From: Scatosoma sp045660265
Lineage (GTDB): Bacteria; Bacillota; Clostridia; Christensenellales; Borkfalkiaceae
Length of the DNA stretch: 60,883 bases
Assembly (NCBI GenBank): GCA_045660265.1
Contig: JAZRDM010000050.1
Location: 1-60,883, forward strand
Direction of reading: 5' to 3'
The position numbers and the translations under genes were made by a program. The notes under the pieces are model-generated. The model saw nothing but the letters and a program-made list of their open reading frames with translations, was not told the origin of the DNA and made no database searches. The number at the start of each line of letters is the position of its first letter. Position 1 is the first letter of the stretch. Below, piece by piece: positions 8,211 through 16,680 of this stretch.

Positions 8211-8485
8211 TGAAAAGAGAAAAGAGAACTGTAAAACGCGCTAAAAACGACGTTGAAATGATGATTGACCCTGATACTTATACCGGTGCGCCCCAACCTC
8301 AAAAGCCTGGTAAGTTTGGTTTCCCTGTACAACAAGGGGTAATCAAACCTGGTATCTATATGCAACCTAACGGCCAACCCGTTATGATTATGCCTATGCT
8401 CGCAGGCGCTAAGAAGCCTGAATTTATGAATGTTTCTGCTCCCGTAGTAGAAGCACCCGTACAAACTGGCAAAAAGCATAAATAA
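8210..8485 (+). CDS. Array protein B3: near-identical copy of B2
   Basis: 91 residues, one residue different from B2. The ATG overlaps the A3 stop by one base and uses the GAGGAGG at the end of A3. The near-identity includes synonymous sites, so it reflects recent duplication or gene conversion rather than selection on protein alone. Confidence 0.85.
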   Translation: MKREKRTVKRAKNDVEMMIDPDTYTGAPQPQKPGKFGFPVQQGVIKPGIYMQPNGQPVMIMPMLAGAKKPEFMNVSAPVVEAPVQTGKKHK

Positions 8486-8508
8486 GATTTTAAAGGAGAA
8501 CGTTCATA

Positions 8509-10470
8509 ATGCAAACGAAACAAGTTTCATTAAAGGAACGTATTAAGAAAACGCACGGCAAAGCTAAATTCGCTGGATTTTTATACAGCTTTGGCTCAAT
8601 TTTATTGCTTGCGGTTTTGTTCTTACCTCTCATTACGGTAGGGCAACCTAAAGAAGCGTGGGCGCTTAGTGCGCTTACCTTCTTTAACCCGCTTACCCAT
8701 TTAGATGATTTAGGTTTGAACTATAACACTCTTAAAAACATTCCTATTTTCATTGTATTTTTGGCAATGCTTTTGACGGCGCTCATCAACATGTTTAAAT
8801 GTTTTGGGCAAGGCAAAGATTTGCACAAAAAGAACCCTACGAAATTAAATGGTTATAACCGTCCTTACTTTGCAATGGTAGCGATGGGTAAAACGTATTC
8901 GTTCACGCTTTGGACGATTATTGTAGGGTATTTAGGTATTTACCTTACGGGCGCAACGCTTGATGGTATGCTTGTAGCCATTGCTTTAGGCGTAGCATTA
9001 CTTATTCACTTCTGGGCTGCTTTAGTTGGCGCTAACATGACTATGTACGACGTTCACGAAGACACGATCACGGAAGAAAAGAGAGTGGGCGGCGTAGGTA
9101 AACATTTCCTTTGCAACTTAATTCAAGTTATTGCAGCCGCTGCAATCGTATATTTCTATGGTACGGGTACAACGGTAAAAAGCTTGATGAAACTTCTTAC
9201 CGAAGAAGGCGGTATTGATCTTCTTCTTCAAATCAGCAACCTCGCGCCTTTACTTGCGCAAGTATTGCTTTTGATCTTCATTGTTTACATTGTAAAAAAT
9301 GCAACGGGAATCAAAGAATATCTCCATGACGGCATTTATACGCCTGGTATCAGATGCTTTGCAACGCTTTGCTGGTTTGCAGCAATCATTGCAATCGCTT
9401 GGGTTGCTCTTGATTTCGTAGTTGGATCTGGCGCTTTAAATATCGTTGCATTGTTAATCGCAGCAGTTTCTATTATTGCAGCGTTGTTAGATGCAGCAAC
9501 CAAGCCCAGCAAGAAAGCTTTGAAGGCCGCAGAAGCAGCTGAAGCTGCAAAAGCAGCAAATGCAGTAGAAGTAGTAGAAGCAGTTCCCGCGCCCACCGCA
9601 GCTAAGCCTGGTTCTTATAAGGTAGCTTTAAGCGGTGTATCGCAACCTGCAATCTTTATGCAACCTAATGGTCAACCCTTGATGGTAATGCCTATGATGG
9701 CTGGTTCTCAACCTGCTCCTATGTATCAAGAGCCGATTCCTGCTCCTGTAAATAACGATCCTGGTTATGCATATCCGTATAATAGCCCTTATCAAACGGC
9801 AACGCCCGTAAATAATCCTTACGCGCCGGCATATTGGGGTAGTAACGGTATGCCTCACGGATTCCAACAACCAGCAGCTCAAGAAGCTTCGGCAGAAGCA
9901 TCCGTAGCGGCTCCTGAAGCAGCAGAAGAGCAAAAAGTAGATAAGAAGGCTGCAAAGAAGAAAAAAGAAGAAGAAAAGAAACTCGCTAAGAAGGAAAAAG
10001 CGGATAAAAAGGCAGCGGACAAAGCTGCTAAGAAAGAAAAAGCAGACAAAAAAGCAGCAGATAAAGCTGCTAAAAAGGAAGCAAAGAAAAAGGTTGACGT
10101 AGCAGCGCTTCCCGTTGCTCAACCTGCGGTTGCTCCTGCACCTGCTCCCGCTCCCGCAGAATTGCAACCAGCTCCTTCTCCTGCAGTATTAGCTTCTGGT
10201 GTGGCTGTAGAAGAAAAGAAGGATGAAATCGTTGTTCCTGCTGGTCTTCCCGAAGGATTACCTCCCAATGCAGTTGCTCCTGTAACGGAAGAAATTCTTC
10301 CTCCTATAGAAGACGGTGCGCCTGCAATAAAGGACGAAGACAGAAAGAAACACGATGTTGTTTGTCCCGATTGCGGAAAGAAACTGTCTGTTAAGGATGG
10401 TGCAATGGCATACCGTTGCCCTGAATGCGGCGGCGTATTCCAACTTCAAAAGACAAAAAAAGTTGACTAA
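8509..10470 (+). CDS. Array protein A4: eight-helix membrane protein fused to B-like motif and zinc ribbon
   Basis: 653 residues and the longest member. The first ~340 residues match the A family with more divergent blocks: GYNRPYFAMVAMGK, LVGANMTMY, EEKRVGG, and GIKEY in place of NITEFD. An Ala/Glu-rich linker follows, then a B-type motif QPAIFMQPNGQPLMVMPM from about residue 378. Next come a Pro/Tyr/Asn-rich stretch, a Lys/Ala/Glu-rich probable coil at about 478-530, a second Pro/Ala-rich stretch, and a C-terminal zinc ribbon with Cys619, Cys622, Cys637 and Cys640 (CPDC...CPEC). No B gene follows, consistent with the B function being fused. RBS AAAGGAGA. Function unknown; a scaffold role is speculation. 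Confidence 0.85.
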   Translation: MQTKQVSLKERIKKTHGKAKFAGFLYSFGSILLLAVLFLPLITVGQPKEAWALSALTFFNPLTHLDDLGLNYNTLKNIPIFIVFLAMLLTALINMFKCFGQGKDLHKKNPTKLNGYNRPYFAMVAMGKTYSFTLWTIIVGYLGIYLTGATLDGMLVAIALGVALLIHFWAALVGANMTMYDVHEDTITEEKRVGGVGKHFLCNLIQVIAAAAIVYFYGTGTTVKSLMKLLTEEGGIDLLLQISNLAPLLAQVLLLIFIVYIVKNATGIKEYLHDGIYTPGIRCFATLCWFAAIIAIAWVALDFVVGSGALNIVALLIAAVSIIAALLDAATKPSKKALKAAEAAEAAKAANAVEVVEAVPAPTAAKPGSYKVALSGVSQPAIFMQPNGQPLMVMPMMAGSQPAPMYQEPIPAPVNNDPGYAYPYNSPYQTATPVNNPYAPAYWGSNGMPHGFQQPAAQEASAEASVAAPEAAEEQKVDKKAAKKKKEEEKKLAKKEKADKKAADKAAKKEKADKKAADKAAKKEAKKKVDVAALPVAQPAVAPAPAPAPAELQPAPSPAVLASGVAVEEKKDEIVVPAGLPEGLPPNAVAPVTEEILPPIEDGAPAIKDEDRKKHDVVCPDCGKKLSVKDGAMAYRCPECGGVFQLQKTKKVD

Positions 10471-10482
10471 TTTCAACAAAAG

Positions 10483-10510
10483 AAACCCGACCTTAATGGT
10501 CGGGTTTTTT
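10483..10510 (+). terminator. Strong terminator of the A/B array
   Basis: Stem AAACCCGACC/GGTCGGGTTT with a TTAAT loop runs into T residues. It separates the array from the convergent spoIIE gene. Confidence 0.9.
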
Positions 10511-10523
10511 ATTTGTTAATCAA

Positions 10524-12827
10524 TTAAATACTCTTAAAAAGCCGTACTGCAATGGCGGTCATATCATCTTTAGCAATTCCGCCGTAAGCATCAATTGCCT
10601 TATTTAACAATGCGTCAGCTAATTCTTGTGGGTTAGAGCGGGGTAATACGCTAAGCGTTTCATATAAATCGGTGGTGGAGTGAAAAGCGTCTGTAACGCC
10701 GTCGCTTAAAAAGAGTAGCACGTCATTTTCTTGTAAAGGATAGGAGTTCGTTTCCGGATGTATGGATTCTAAAATGCCGAGAGGTAAAGAGGAATTGTCT
10801 AAAATCTTCAACGTGGTATTAGATAAAATAAAGCCCATAGGGGAGCCTATTTTTACGATATCCGCTCTGGCGAAATCTAAATGCATAACAGCAATATCCA
10901 CACAAGCAAACGTTTCTTCTCGGCTAAAGGAAAGTAGTTTATTGATCGTGGATAATACCAAAGAAGAGGGCATTTTTGCCTTATAGAAGCTTTCTAACAG
11001 TGAAATGGTGCATTCTGATACTTGTTTTGCATATTCCCCGCTCCCCATGCCATCCGAAAGTGCTACCAAAAACGTTCGTTCGTCAATACGAATAACGGAA
11101 TGCGTATCCCCGCAAGCCGTTTCGCCTTGTTTTGCAGAGCTAGAAATCCCAAACGCCGCGTCATATAAGGGTTTTTTTCGTAAAATACAACAAAACTTAT
11201 CTTGACTTAACGCAATTCGCTCGGAAATAATCATAGGGATTTCAAATAAAGCCGACGCAATTGTAGCGATACGCTTGACGTCTGTTTTACCAAAAGACAC
11301 CAAGGATACCGTAAACTGTTCATCTTCTCCAAAAATAAGCACTTCCGAAGATACAATCCCAGCTTTTAATAAAGCAGTGGAAAGGGCCCGTTCTTTTTCA
11401 GAATATATAGTCAAGGGCTTACTTTGTTCTAAGGCTATATTGCGTAAAATTTCACTAACACCTAAAGCTTGATTTGCAAGCAAAGCACGGCCACTCGCTG
11501 CATTTTCCACTTCAAGCATATATTTTGTATAATCTCCAATTTGTCTATTGATTGCGTGCAATAAATCGCTTTGCCTATTGCAAAGCTTGGTAAGCGTGGC
11601 TGGTGTATCCATAATAGATACTTTCCCTTTTAAACAACCAATATCAATTATTTTATCTAGCAAAGCAGGAACGTTGTTTTTCATACAAACGGTGCATTGT
11701 GTGCAAGTTTTACAAACGCTTTCAATTACACAGCTACGGATATATTCCTTTGCGCCTTCTTCCGCTTGCGTTGTCCCGAGTGTAGAAAACGTCGTTTGAA
11801 TTTCCTTAAATACGGCGGAAATTTCAAATAATTTTTCTCCAATTGCAGAACGGTTGCGGTTGATGGCAATACGGGAAAGATGTTTTTCTTTATAAAAGAT
11901 AAGCTCGTTTTCCAACAATCGCAGAAAAGGGGTAGGTGTACATATAAATAATAGTGCGGGAATAACAGCTGATAAAAGCTGTTCGGTTAACAACTCGGTG
12001 GGGTACGCATAGATCCCGTCAAAAAAACCGTAGAGGAAAAACGTAGTTAGAAAGGCGCATACGCCAGAAATTCTTCCATATCTAATAAAAAAGAAAATTG
12101 CCAAAGCATAGAAAATAAATCGTTCAATAGAAGCGCTGGCAACGATCCAAGCAGGAAGCCCTGCAAGGCAAGCAAATACGAGTGCCGAGCTGTCCTTCGT
12201 AACTTGAGCAAAAAGCAAAATTAAAAAAAATGAGGCACCCATGTATGCGTTGAATCCGAAAAACCGACAAAATCCGACGCTAACGGCAACATATAAAACA
12301 GCCGAAAAAATCAATTCTTCTCCACGGAAGCGGCATTTTAAAAATTTATGTAAAAGCGCTTTTAAGGCGATTGTAAACATAGCGGCAAGCAACAAAATTG
12401 CGCAAGCGATAATCACCTTTTGGGTAAGCGCGGTCATGCTCCATTCTAATACGTTGAATGTAGGGTATTCTTGAAAAGGCGAGATAAAAATAAAAGCCAC
12501 CAATGTAGCGCAAAGCGTGATAAAGGAAAAAAGCTGTTGTAACGATTTGTTTTTTGTATACCGCCTACAAAGCCCGATGCAGAGCGCAAGCGCAGCGGTT
12601 TGTCCGGCCATCACGTAAAAGACGGTGGCGTTTGAAAAAAACAAACAAAAAAATCCAATGCCGATAATACAAGGCATTAACGAGATGCCCGCGCTGCCGC
12701 AAGCGAATAAAAAAGCCAAGGCAAACGGTTCGCCATTATTCCCGATATACCCAAGCAAACAAGCGGAAAGCCCGCAAAATAAGTAAATGAAAAGTTCAAA
12801 AAAAGCAAATTTTTTACGTGGAAACAT
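10524..12827 (-). CDS. spoIIE: Stage II sporulation protein E (PP2C-type phosphatase)
   Basis: Membrane-bound serine phosphatase that dephosphorylates the anti-anti-sigma factor SpoIIAA to activate sigma-F in the forespore. The N-terminal ~300 residues hold about ten membrane helices, a Cys-rich central region follows (several Cys around residue 370), and the PP2C domain starts near residue 570 with LSDGMGSGE at about 589 and LFLSDGVTDAF near the end supplying metal-binding Asp. 767 residues against ~827 in Bacillus. The start follows AGGGGGCGGGT. A Spo0A-type promoter lies upstream. It marks the organism as a potential spore former. Confidence 0.93.
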   Translation of the reverse strand: MFPRKKFAFFELFIYLFCGLSACLLGYIGNNGEPFALAFLFACGSAGISLMPCIIGIGFFCLFFSNATVFYVMAGQTAALALCIGLCRRYTKNKSLQQLFSFITLCATLVAFIFISPFQEYPTFNVLEWSMTALTQKVIIACAILLLAAMFTIALKALLHKFLKCRFRGEELIFSAVLYVAVSVGFCRFFGFNAYMGASFFLILLFAQVTKDSSALVFACLAGLPAWIVASASIERFIFYALAIFFFIRYGRISGVCAFLTTFFLYGFFDGIYAYPTELLTEQLLSAVIPALLFICTPTPFLRLLENELIFYKEKHLSRIAINRNRSAIGEKLFEISAVFKEIQTTFSTLGTTQAEEGAKEYIRSCVIESVCKTCTQCTVCMKNNVPALLDKIIDIGCLKGKVSIMDTPATLTKLCNRQSDLLHAINRQIGDYTKYMLEVENAASGRALLANQALGVSEILRNIALEQSKPLTIYSEKERALSTALLKAGIVSSEVLIFGEDEQFTVSLVSFGKTDVKRIATIASALFEIPMIISERIALSQDKFCCILRKKPLYDAAFGISSSAKQGETACGDTHSVIRIDERTFLVALSDGMGSGEYAKQVSECTISLLESFYKAKMPSSLVLSTINKLLSFSREETFACVDIAVMHLDFARADIVKIGSPMGFILSNTTLKILDNSSLPLGILESIHPETNSYPLQENDVLLFLSDGVTDAFHSTTDLYETLSVLPRSNPQELADALLNKAIDAYGGIAKDDMTAIAVRLFKSI

Positions 12828-12853
12828 ACCCGCCCCCTAAAATTTCTTTTTCG

Positions 12854-12888
12854 ATTATAACAAACGTTGTCTTAAATAAATTGACAAA
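12854..12888 (-). promoter_or_regulatory. Spo0A-type promoter of spoIIE with 22-bp spacer
   Basis: Read on the minus strand, TTGTCA (12887-12882) and TATAAT (12859-12854) are separated by 22 bp. The -35 overlaps TTTGTCAAT, one mismatch from the 0A box TTTGTCRAA. Bacillus spoIIE and spoIIG have the same abnormally long spacing and 0A boxes at this position. Confidence 0.6.
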
Positions 12889-12914
12889 TTTTGTATTATC
12901 TTTCACTTTTTCGT

Positions 12915-12940
12915 AAAAAAAAAGGCTCTTTAAAAGAGCC
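12915..12940 (-). terminator. Terminator after mazF
   Basis: The stem GGCTCTT/AAGAGCC is followed on the minus strand by nine T. Confidence 0.85.
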
Positions 12941-12955
12941 GAAAAGATTTTTATT

Positions 12956-13306
12956 TTACGAATTAACTGGGAAACCTAAGCTAATCAAAATAGCGCGGTC
13001 AACGCGGTTCATAGTAGCAGGCGGTAGCTCGCCAATCCTTTCTTTTAAACGCCGTTTATCTAGGGTTCGAATTTGTTCTAATAAAATTACACTGTCTTTG
13101 GCAAGTCCGTAGGCAGAAGGGAGTTCGATATGCGTCGGCAGTTTGGCTTTGTTGATTTTACTAGTAACAGCCGCCGCGATAATCGTAGGGGAATATTTAT
13201 TGCCGATATCATTTTGTACAACGAGTACGGGTCTAATGCCGCCCTGTTCGCTTCCCACGACGGGGGAAAGGTCAGCGTAGTATAATTCACCGCGTTTAAC
13301 GTTCAT
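12956..13306 (-). CDS. mazF: MazF/EndoA-type mRNA endoribonuclease toxin
   Basis: Sequence-specific RNase that cleaves mRNA. The 116-residue product begins NVKRGELYYADLSPVVGSEQ, followed by GGIRPVLVVQND and a DSVILLEQIRTLDKRRL block, all very close to Bacillus EndoA (NdoA). The start at 13306 is preceded by GAGGTG; a longer frame upstream lacks a ribosome binding site. Bacillus and most Clostridia encode the antitoxin directly upstream. Here the upstream ~170 bases contain no antitoxin gene, only a terminator and then pgi. Confidence 0.93.
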   Translation of the reverse strand: MNVKRGELYYADLSPVVGSEQGGIRPVLVVQNDIGNKYSPTIIAAAVTSKINKAKLPTHIELPSAYGLAKDSVILLEQIRTLDKRRLKERIGELPPATMNRVDRAILISLGFPVNS

Positions 13307-13414
13307 TTTACACCTCATTTGCAAGAAATATTCCCTTAATACAATATATGTACAAAGAAAAATTCTTGTTCTGTATAAGTATATCCGCTGTAACAAATTT
13401 TATACAAAATTCAA

Positions 13415-13453
13415 TAAAAAACCTGCCCCATAACCAAAAGGTAGGGGGCAGGT
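13415..13453 (-). terminator. Terminator after pgi
   Basis: On the minus strand ACCTGCCCC and GGGGCAGGT pair around a 15-base loop that can itself form a small ACC/GGT stem. TTTTTTATT follows. Confidence 0.8.
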
Positions 13454-13477
13454 ATGCGTTTAATGATAAATGCAGTT

Positions 13478-14911
13478 TTAAATAATCTTTTTTGCGTCTT
13501 TTTCGGGTAAGGAATCAAGTTCTTTTTTCTTTTCCGCATACCCCGATTTTCCAAGTAATGCAAACGTAGCTTTCTTACCTTCTTCTACGCCAGGTTGATT
13601 GAACGTATCAATATTCAACATTGCGCCAGCATATGCCGTTTGTAATTCGAATAAGAACAACAATTGTCCAAGCGTAAAGGCGTTGAGTTCGGGAATCCAA
13701 AGCGTGTAGTTCATTCTGCCGGCCTTCGTTAAAGCATACGCCGTTGCTGCATTTTCTGCTTGAATCAGCTCTTCCATGGTGTGTCCGCCGAGGAATGCCA
13801 CGTCGGGAATATCTTCACAGCCGTGAGGGATAGGCATTTCGCAAGCATACTTTTTCAACGAAAGGAAGGTTACAACCTTATCGAAAGGCCCTTCGGTGTA
13901 AAGCTGTACTTGAGAATGTTGATCGGTAACCCCAAGCGATTTCACGGGCGTTTGTCCAACATTGCAAGGGGTGCCGTCTAAAGTAACATTTTTACCAAGC
14001 GATTCTGCCCAAAGCTGACAATACCAGTCGGCAAGGAATTTCAAGTTGTCCGAATAAGGCATCATAACGCCAACGTTTTTGCCTTGTTCCATGGCTGCAA
14101 TTTGCAAAACTGCGCACATCAAAGCGGGGTTTTTATACATAGACGAATGACGGCAAGTATAATCCATATACGCCGCGCCGGCAAGTAAGCCCTTGATGTC
14201 AATTCCAAGCACCGCCGCAGGTAAAAGCCCTACGGGGCAAAGCTGCGAAAATCTTCCGCCAACGCCGTCGGGAAGCACGTAGCTCTTAATACCGCCGCAT
14301 GCGTCGGAAATCTTTTTCAAGTTCCCTTTTTCCGCGTCCGTCGTAAAGATAACGTTTTCTTTTACGTCCACGCCTGCTTTGGTTAACAAGTCGAGTAAAA
14401 TCAAATATTGAGCCATAGTTTCGCTCGTTGCGCCTGATTTCGAAATTACGTTAAAGCAAGTTTTTTCAGGTTCGATAACGTCTAACAAATCGCGCATTCT
14501 AACGGGATCGACGTTATCTTCGACGTAAAATTTAGGCCCTTTTCTCTTATGTTTAGGTAAATCGTTATAATGCAAATGGCACAACGCGTTAAACGCCATA
14601 ATAGGCCCAAGCGCGCTTCCGCCAATGCCGAGTACTACAAAATACTGGAATTTTTTACGTATACCTCTCGCGGTAGCTAAAATATCTTCGACGATTTCGC
14701 TTTGATTATAGGGGAGTTCTGTCCAACCCATATACAACTCGTCTTTACCGCGATTTTCTTTTACGTAAGCAAACGCAGAGTTTGCTTTTGCAGAATATGC
14801 GGCTAAATCCTTTTGCGAAAATCCTTTTTCGCCAAGGAAGGTGTCCGTCATATTGTTGTAGTCGAGCGTAACTCTCATAGAATTGCGCCATTCTCTTGTT
14901 TTATAAGACAT
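13478..14911 (-). CDS. pgi: Glucose-6-phosphate isomerase
   Basis: Interconverts glucose 6-phosphate and fructose 6-phosphate in the cytosol. Family blocks are VLGIGGSALGP, NVISKSGATSETMAQ, GVGGRFSQLCPVGLLPA and TDQHSQVQLYTEGP, the last holding the catalytic His region. 477 residues, slightly longer than the ~450 of the Bacillus type. The first ATG was kept because GGAGG stands seven bases upstream; the internal Met12 has no such site. It has its own promoter and terminator. Confidence 0.93.
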   Translation of the reverse strand: MSYKTREWRNSMRVTLDYNNMTDTFLGEKGFSQKDLAAYSAKANSAFAYVKENRGKDELYMGWTELPYNQSEIVEDILATARGIRKKFQYFVVLGIGGSALGPIMAFNALCHLHYNDLPKHKRKGPKFYVEDNVDPVRMRDLLDVIEPEKTCFNVISKSGATSETMAQYLILLDLLTKAGVDVKENVIFTTDAEKGNLKKISDACGGIKSYVLPDGVGGRFSQLCPVGLLPAAVLGIDIKGLLAGAAYMDYTCRHSSMYKNPALMCAVLQIAAMEQGKNVGVMMPYSDNLKFLADWYCQLWAESLGKNVTLDGTPCNVGQTPVKSLGVTDQHSQVQLYTEGPFDKVVTFLSLKKYACEMPIPHGCEDIPDVAFLGGHTMEELIQAENAATAYALTKAGRMNYTLWIPELNAFTLGQLLFLFELQTAYAGAMLNIDTFNQPGVEEGKKATFALLGKSGYAEKKKELDSLPEKDAKKII

Positions 14912-14991
14912 CTAAAGCCTCCGTATACCCGTCGGTGTATTTTTCAAAAAGCGAAAATTCGCTAATCGTGCCGCCGTTATTTTCTATTTAT

Positions 14992-15020
14992 ATTGTAAAG
15001 TAAAAACCCCATTCTGTCAA
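14992..15020 (-). promoter_or_regulatory. Promoter of pgi
   Basis: On the minus strand TTGACA (15020-15015) and TACAAT (14997-14992) have a 17-bp spacer. Confidence 0.75.
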
Positions 15021-15062
15021 GGGGGAAAAAGAAAAAATTTTTACGAAAATTGCGAAAAAAAT

Positions 15063-16610
15063 CTATTTTATCCTTCCTTTCTTGGTTATTGTTTTACGTG
15101 GAACAAAAATAAACACAAAATACCATCCAACGCACAAGATCAAGATAAGCAATGCGGAAAATGTCAACGTCAACGTTTTGTCGCATACACTAGAGAGCAG
15201 GCTCGAACACATTTTTCCGATAAGACAAATAATGGCAGAGCCGAGCAAAGCGCTAGCCGCGGTTTGTTTGTCGAAAATGCTTTTATTTTCGGTTGGAGTA
15301 AGCTTCTTTAAAATCTTTGTAAGCAACAAGAGATTGCAAGCCGCAGTCAAAGTAAAATTGAACAACATGGCGACGAGATAGGCATATTCTTTTAAAGTAG
15401 GGGTAAGCGCTGTCATCAATAACAACATCCCGCCTGCTGAGATAAAATATAAAATAAAGGTGTACTTTTCCTTCCCCATAGAATTTAAAATGCTAGTCGT
15501 AATCATGGCAACACTCATAGGCAATAATAAAAAACAGCCGTTTGTAATCAGCTCTCCCGCAAGCAAATTTGCATAAATGACCCCACCCATGTCTGTGCCG
15601 AGTGAGAAAAATAAGGGGATTAAACAGCAGGAAAGTAAGATGGCTACGCCCACACCACGACGAATGTTCGTTATTAGTTTTTGATAATTTTTAGCATAAA
15701 AAGCTTCAGATAGTTCAGGCATCAATACAAGTGAAAAGCCCGAAATAAGCGTGATGGGGATAAAGAGTACGGGCAACGCCATGCCCGTCAAAACCCCGTA
15801 CGATTGCATTGCTTCTAAGTAGCTAAGTCCGCTTTTGACAAGCAACGCGGGAAATAAAACGGCAACAGCAGAATTGATTAAAGAAGCGCCTGTACGCACA
15901 GCGGTAATCGGCGTGGCTGCACAAAAAAGAGGTTTTAAATAGGTGTGCGGATTGTCAATTTTTCGTTTGGAAACAAAAAAGTAAATCGTTGCGCAAATAA
16001 AGGAAAATAGGTAGGCAACGGTCAAAGCAATCGTTGCATTTTTTGCGCCTAGTATAATAGAAAAATCAGGCTTACCAGCATAAATAAGCAAAAGAATTGT
16101 TCCCAGCAATACGGTAACAATTTCTTCGAATGCTTCCAAAAGGGCGGGTGCTAAAAATTGTTTTTCACCCCAAAAGCTTGCGCGGATAACTTCAAAAAGG
16201 CAAGAAAATGGCAAGGAAAAAAGCAATATTTTTAGCAACAAAAAAACGTTCTCATCTAAAAAATCAGAGAAGATATTTTCTCTGGAAAAGATAAAAAATA
16301 AACAAATAGGAAGGGTAAAAAGTAAGGATAAACTCAACCCTGCCCCCACGATTTTGCCAAATTCAGACCGTTTTTTCTCCGCGTTGCAACGTGCGATAAA
16401 ACGAGATACGCTCGCTGGAATCCCCCCGGCGCCGACGGTGTGTAATAAAAAATAGTGAGAAAGAGCAATTTGATAAATCCCCATTCCTTCCGCGCCGATA
16501 AACCGAGATAAAACAATGCGGTACAAAAATCCCAAAGCGCGTTCCGCGATGGATAGTCCCGTTACGATAGACGTATTTTTAAAAAGTCGATTGTCTTTAT
16601 GCTTTTTCAT
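15063..16610 (-). CDS. SpoVB-like lipid flippase of the MVF/MOP family
   Basis: 515 residues with about 14 membrane helices. The opening KNTSIVTGLSIAERALGF, then LYRIVLSRFIGAEGMGIYQ and VGAGGIPASVSRFIA are typical of stage V sporulation protein B and related polysaccharide or lipid II flippases. In spore formers these proteins support cortex peptidoglycan synthesis. The ribosome binding site is weak. The stop codon is TAG. Nearby spore-type genes (spoIIE, LysM protein) support a sporulation role, but a general cell-wall flippase remains possible. Confidence 0.8.
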   Translation of the reverse strand: MKKHKDNRLFKNTSIVTGLSIAERALGFLYRIVLSRFIGAEGMGIYQIALSHYFLLHTVGAGGIPASVSRFIARCNAEKKRSEFGKIVGAGLSLSLLFTLPICLFFIFSRENIFSDFLDENVFLLLKILLFSLPFSCLFEVIRASFWGEKQFLAPALLEAFEEIVTVLLGTILLLIYAGKPDFSIILGAKNATIALTVAYLFSFICATIYFFVSKRKIDNPHTYLKPLFCAATPITAVRTGASLINSAVAVLFPALLVKSGLSYLEAMQSYGVLTGMALPVLFIPITLISGFSLVLMPELSEAFYAKNYQKLITNIRRGVGVAILLSCCLIPLFFSLGTDMGGVIYANLLAGELITNGCFLLLPMSVAMITTSILNSMGKEKYTFILYFISAGGMLLLMTALTPTLKEYAYLVAMLFNFTLTAACNLLLLTKILKKLTPTENKSIFDKQTAASALLGSAIICLIGKMCSSLLSSVCDKTLTLTFSALLILILCVGWYFVFIFVPRKTITKKGRIK

Positions 16611-16680
16611 GCTTTATTGTACGAGCTTTCTTTTCAAAATATGTCATAACCCCAACATAAACGAGCATATAGTGCAATAT

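Noticed and set aside
9628..10167. Long minus-strand frames opposite the Ala/Lys-rich part of A4 (also 6315-6869 and 7419-8033)
   Set aside because: Low-complexity shadows of the plus-strand coding sequence; no SD and Phe/Cys/Arg-rich nonsense composition.
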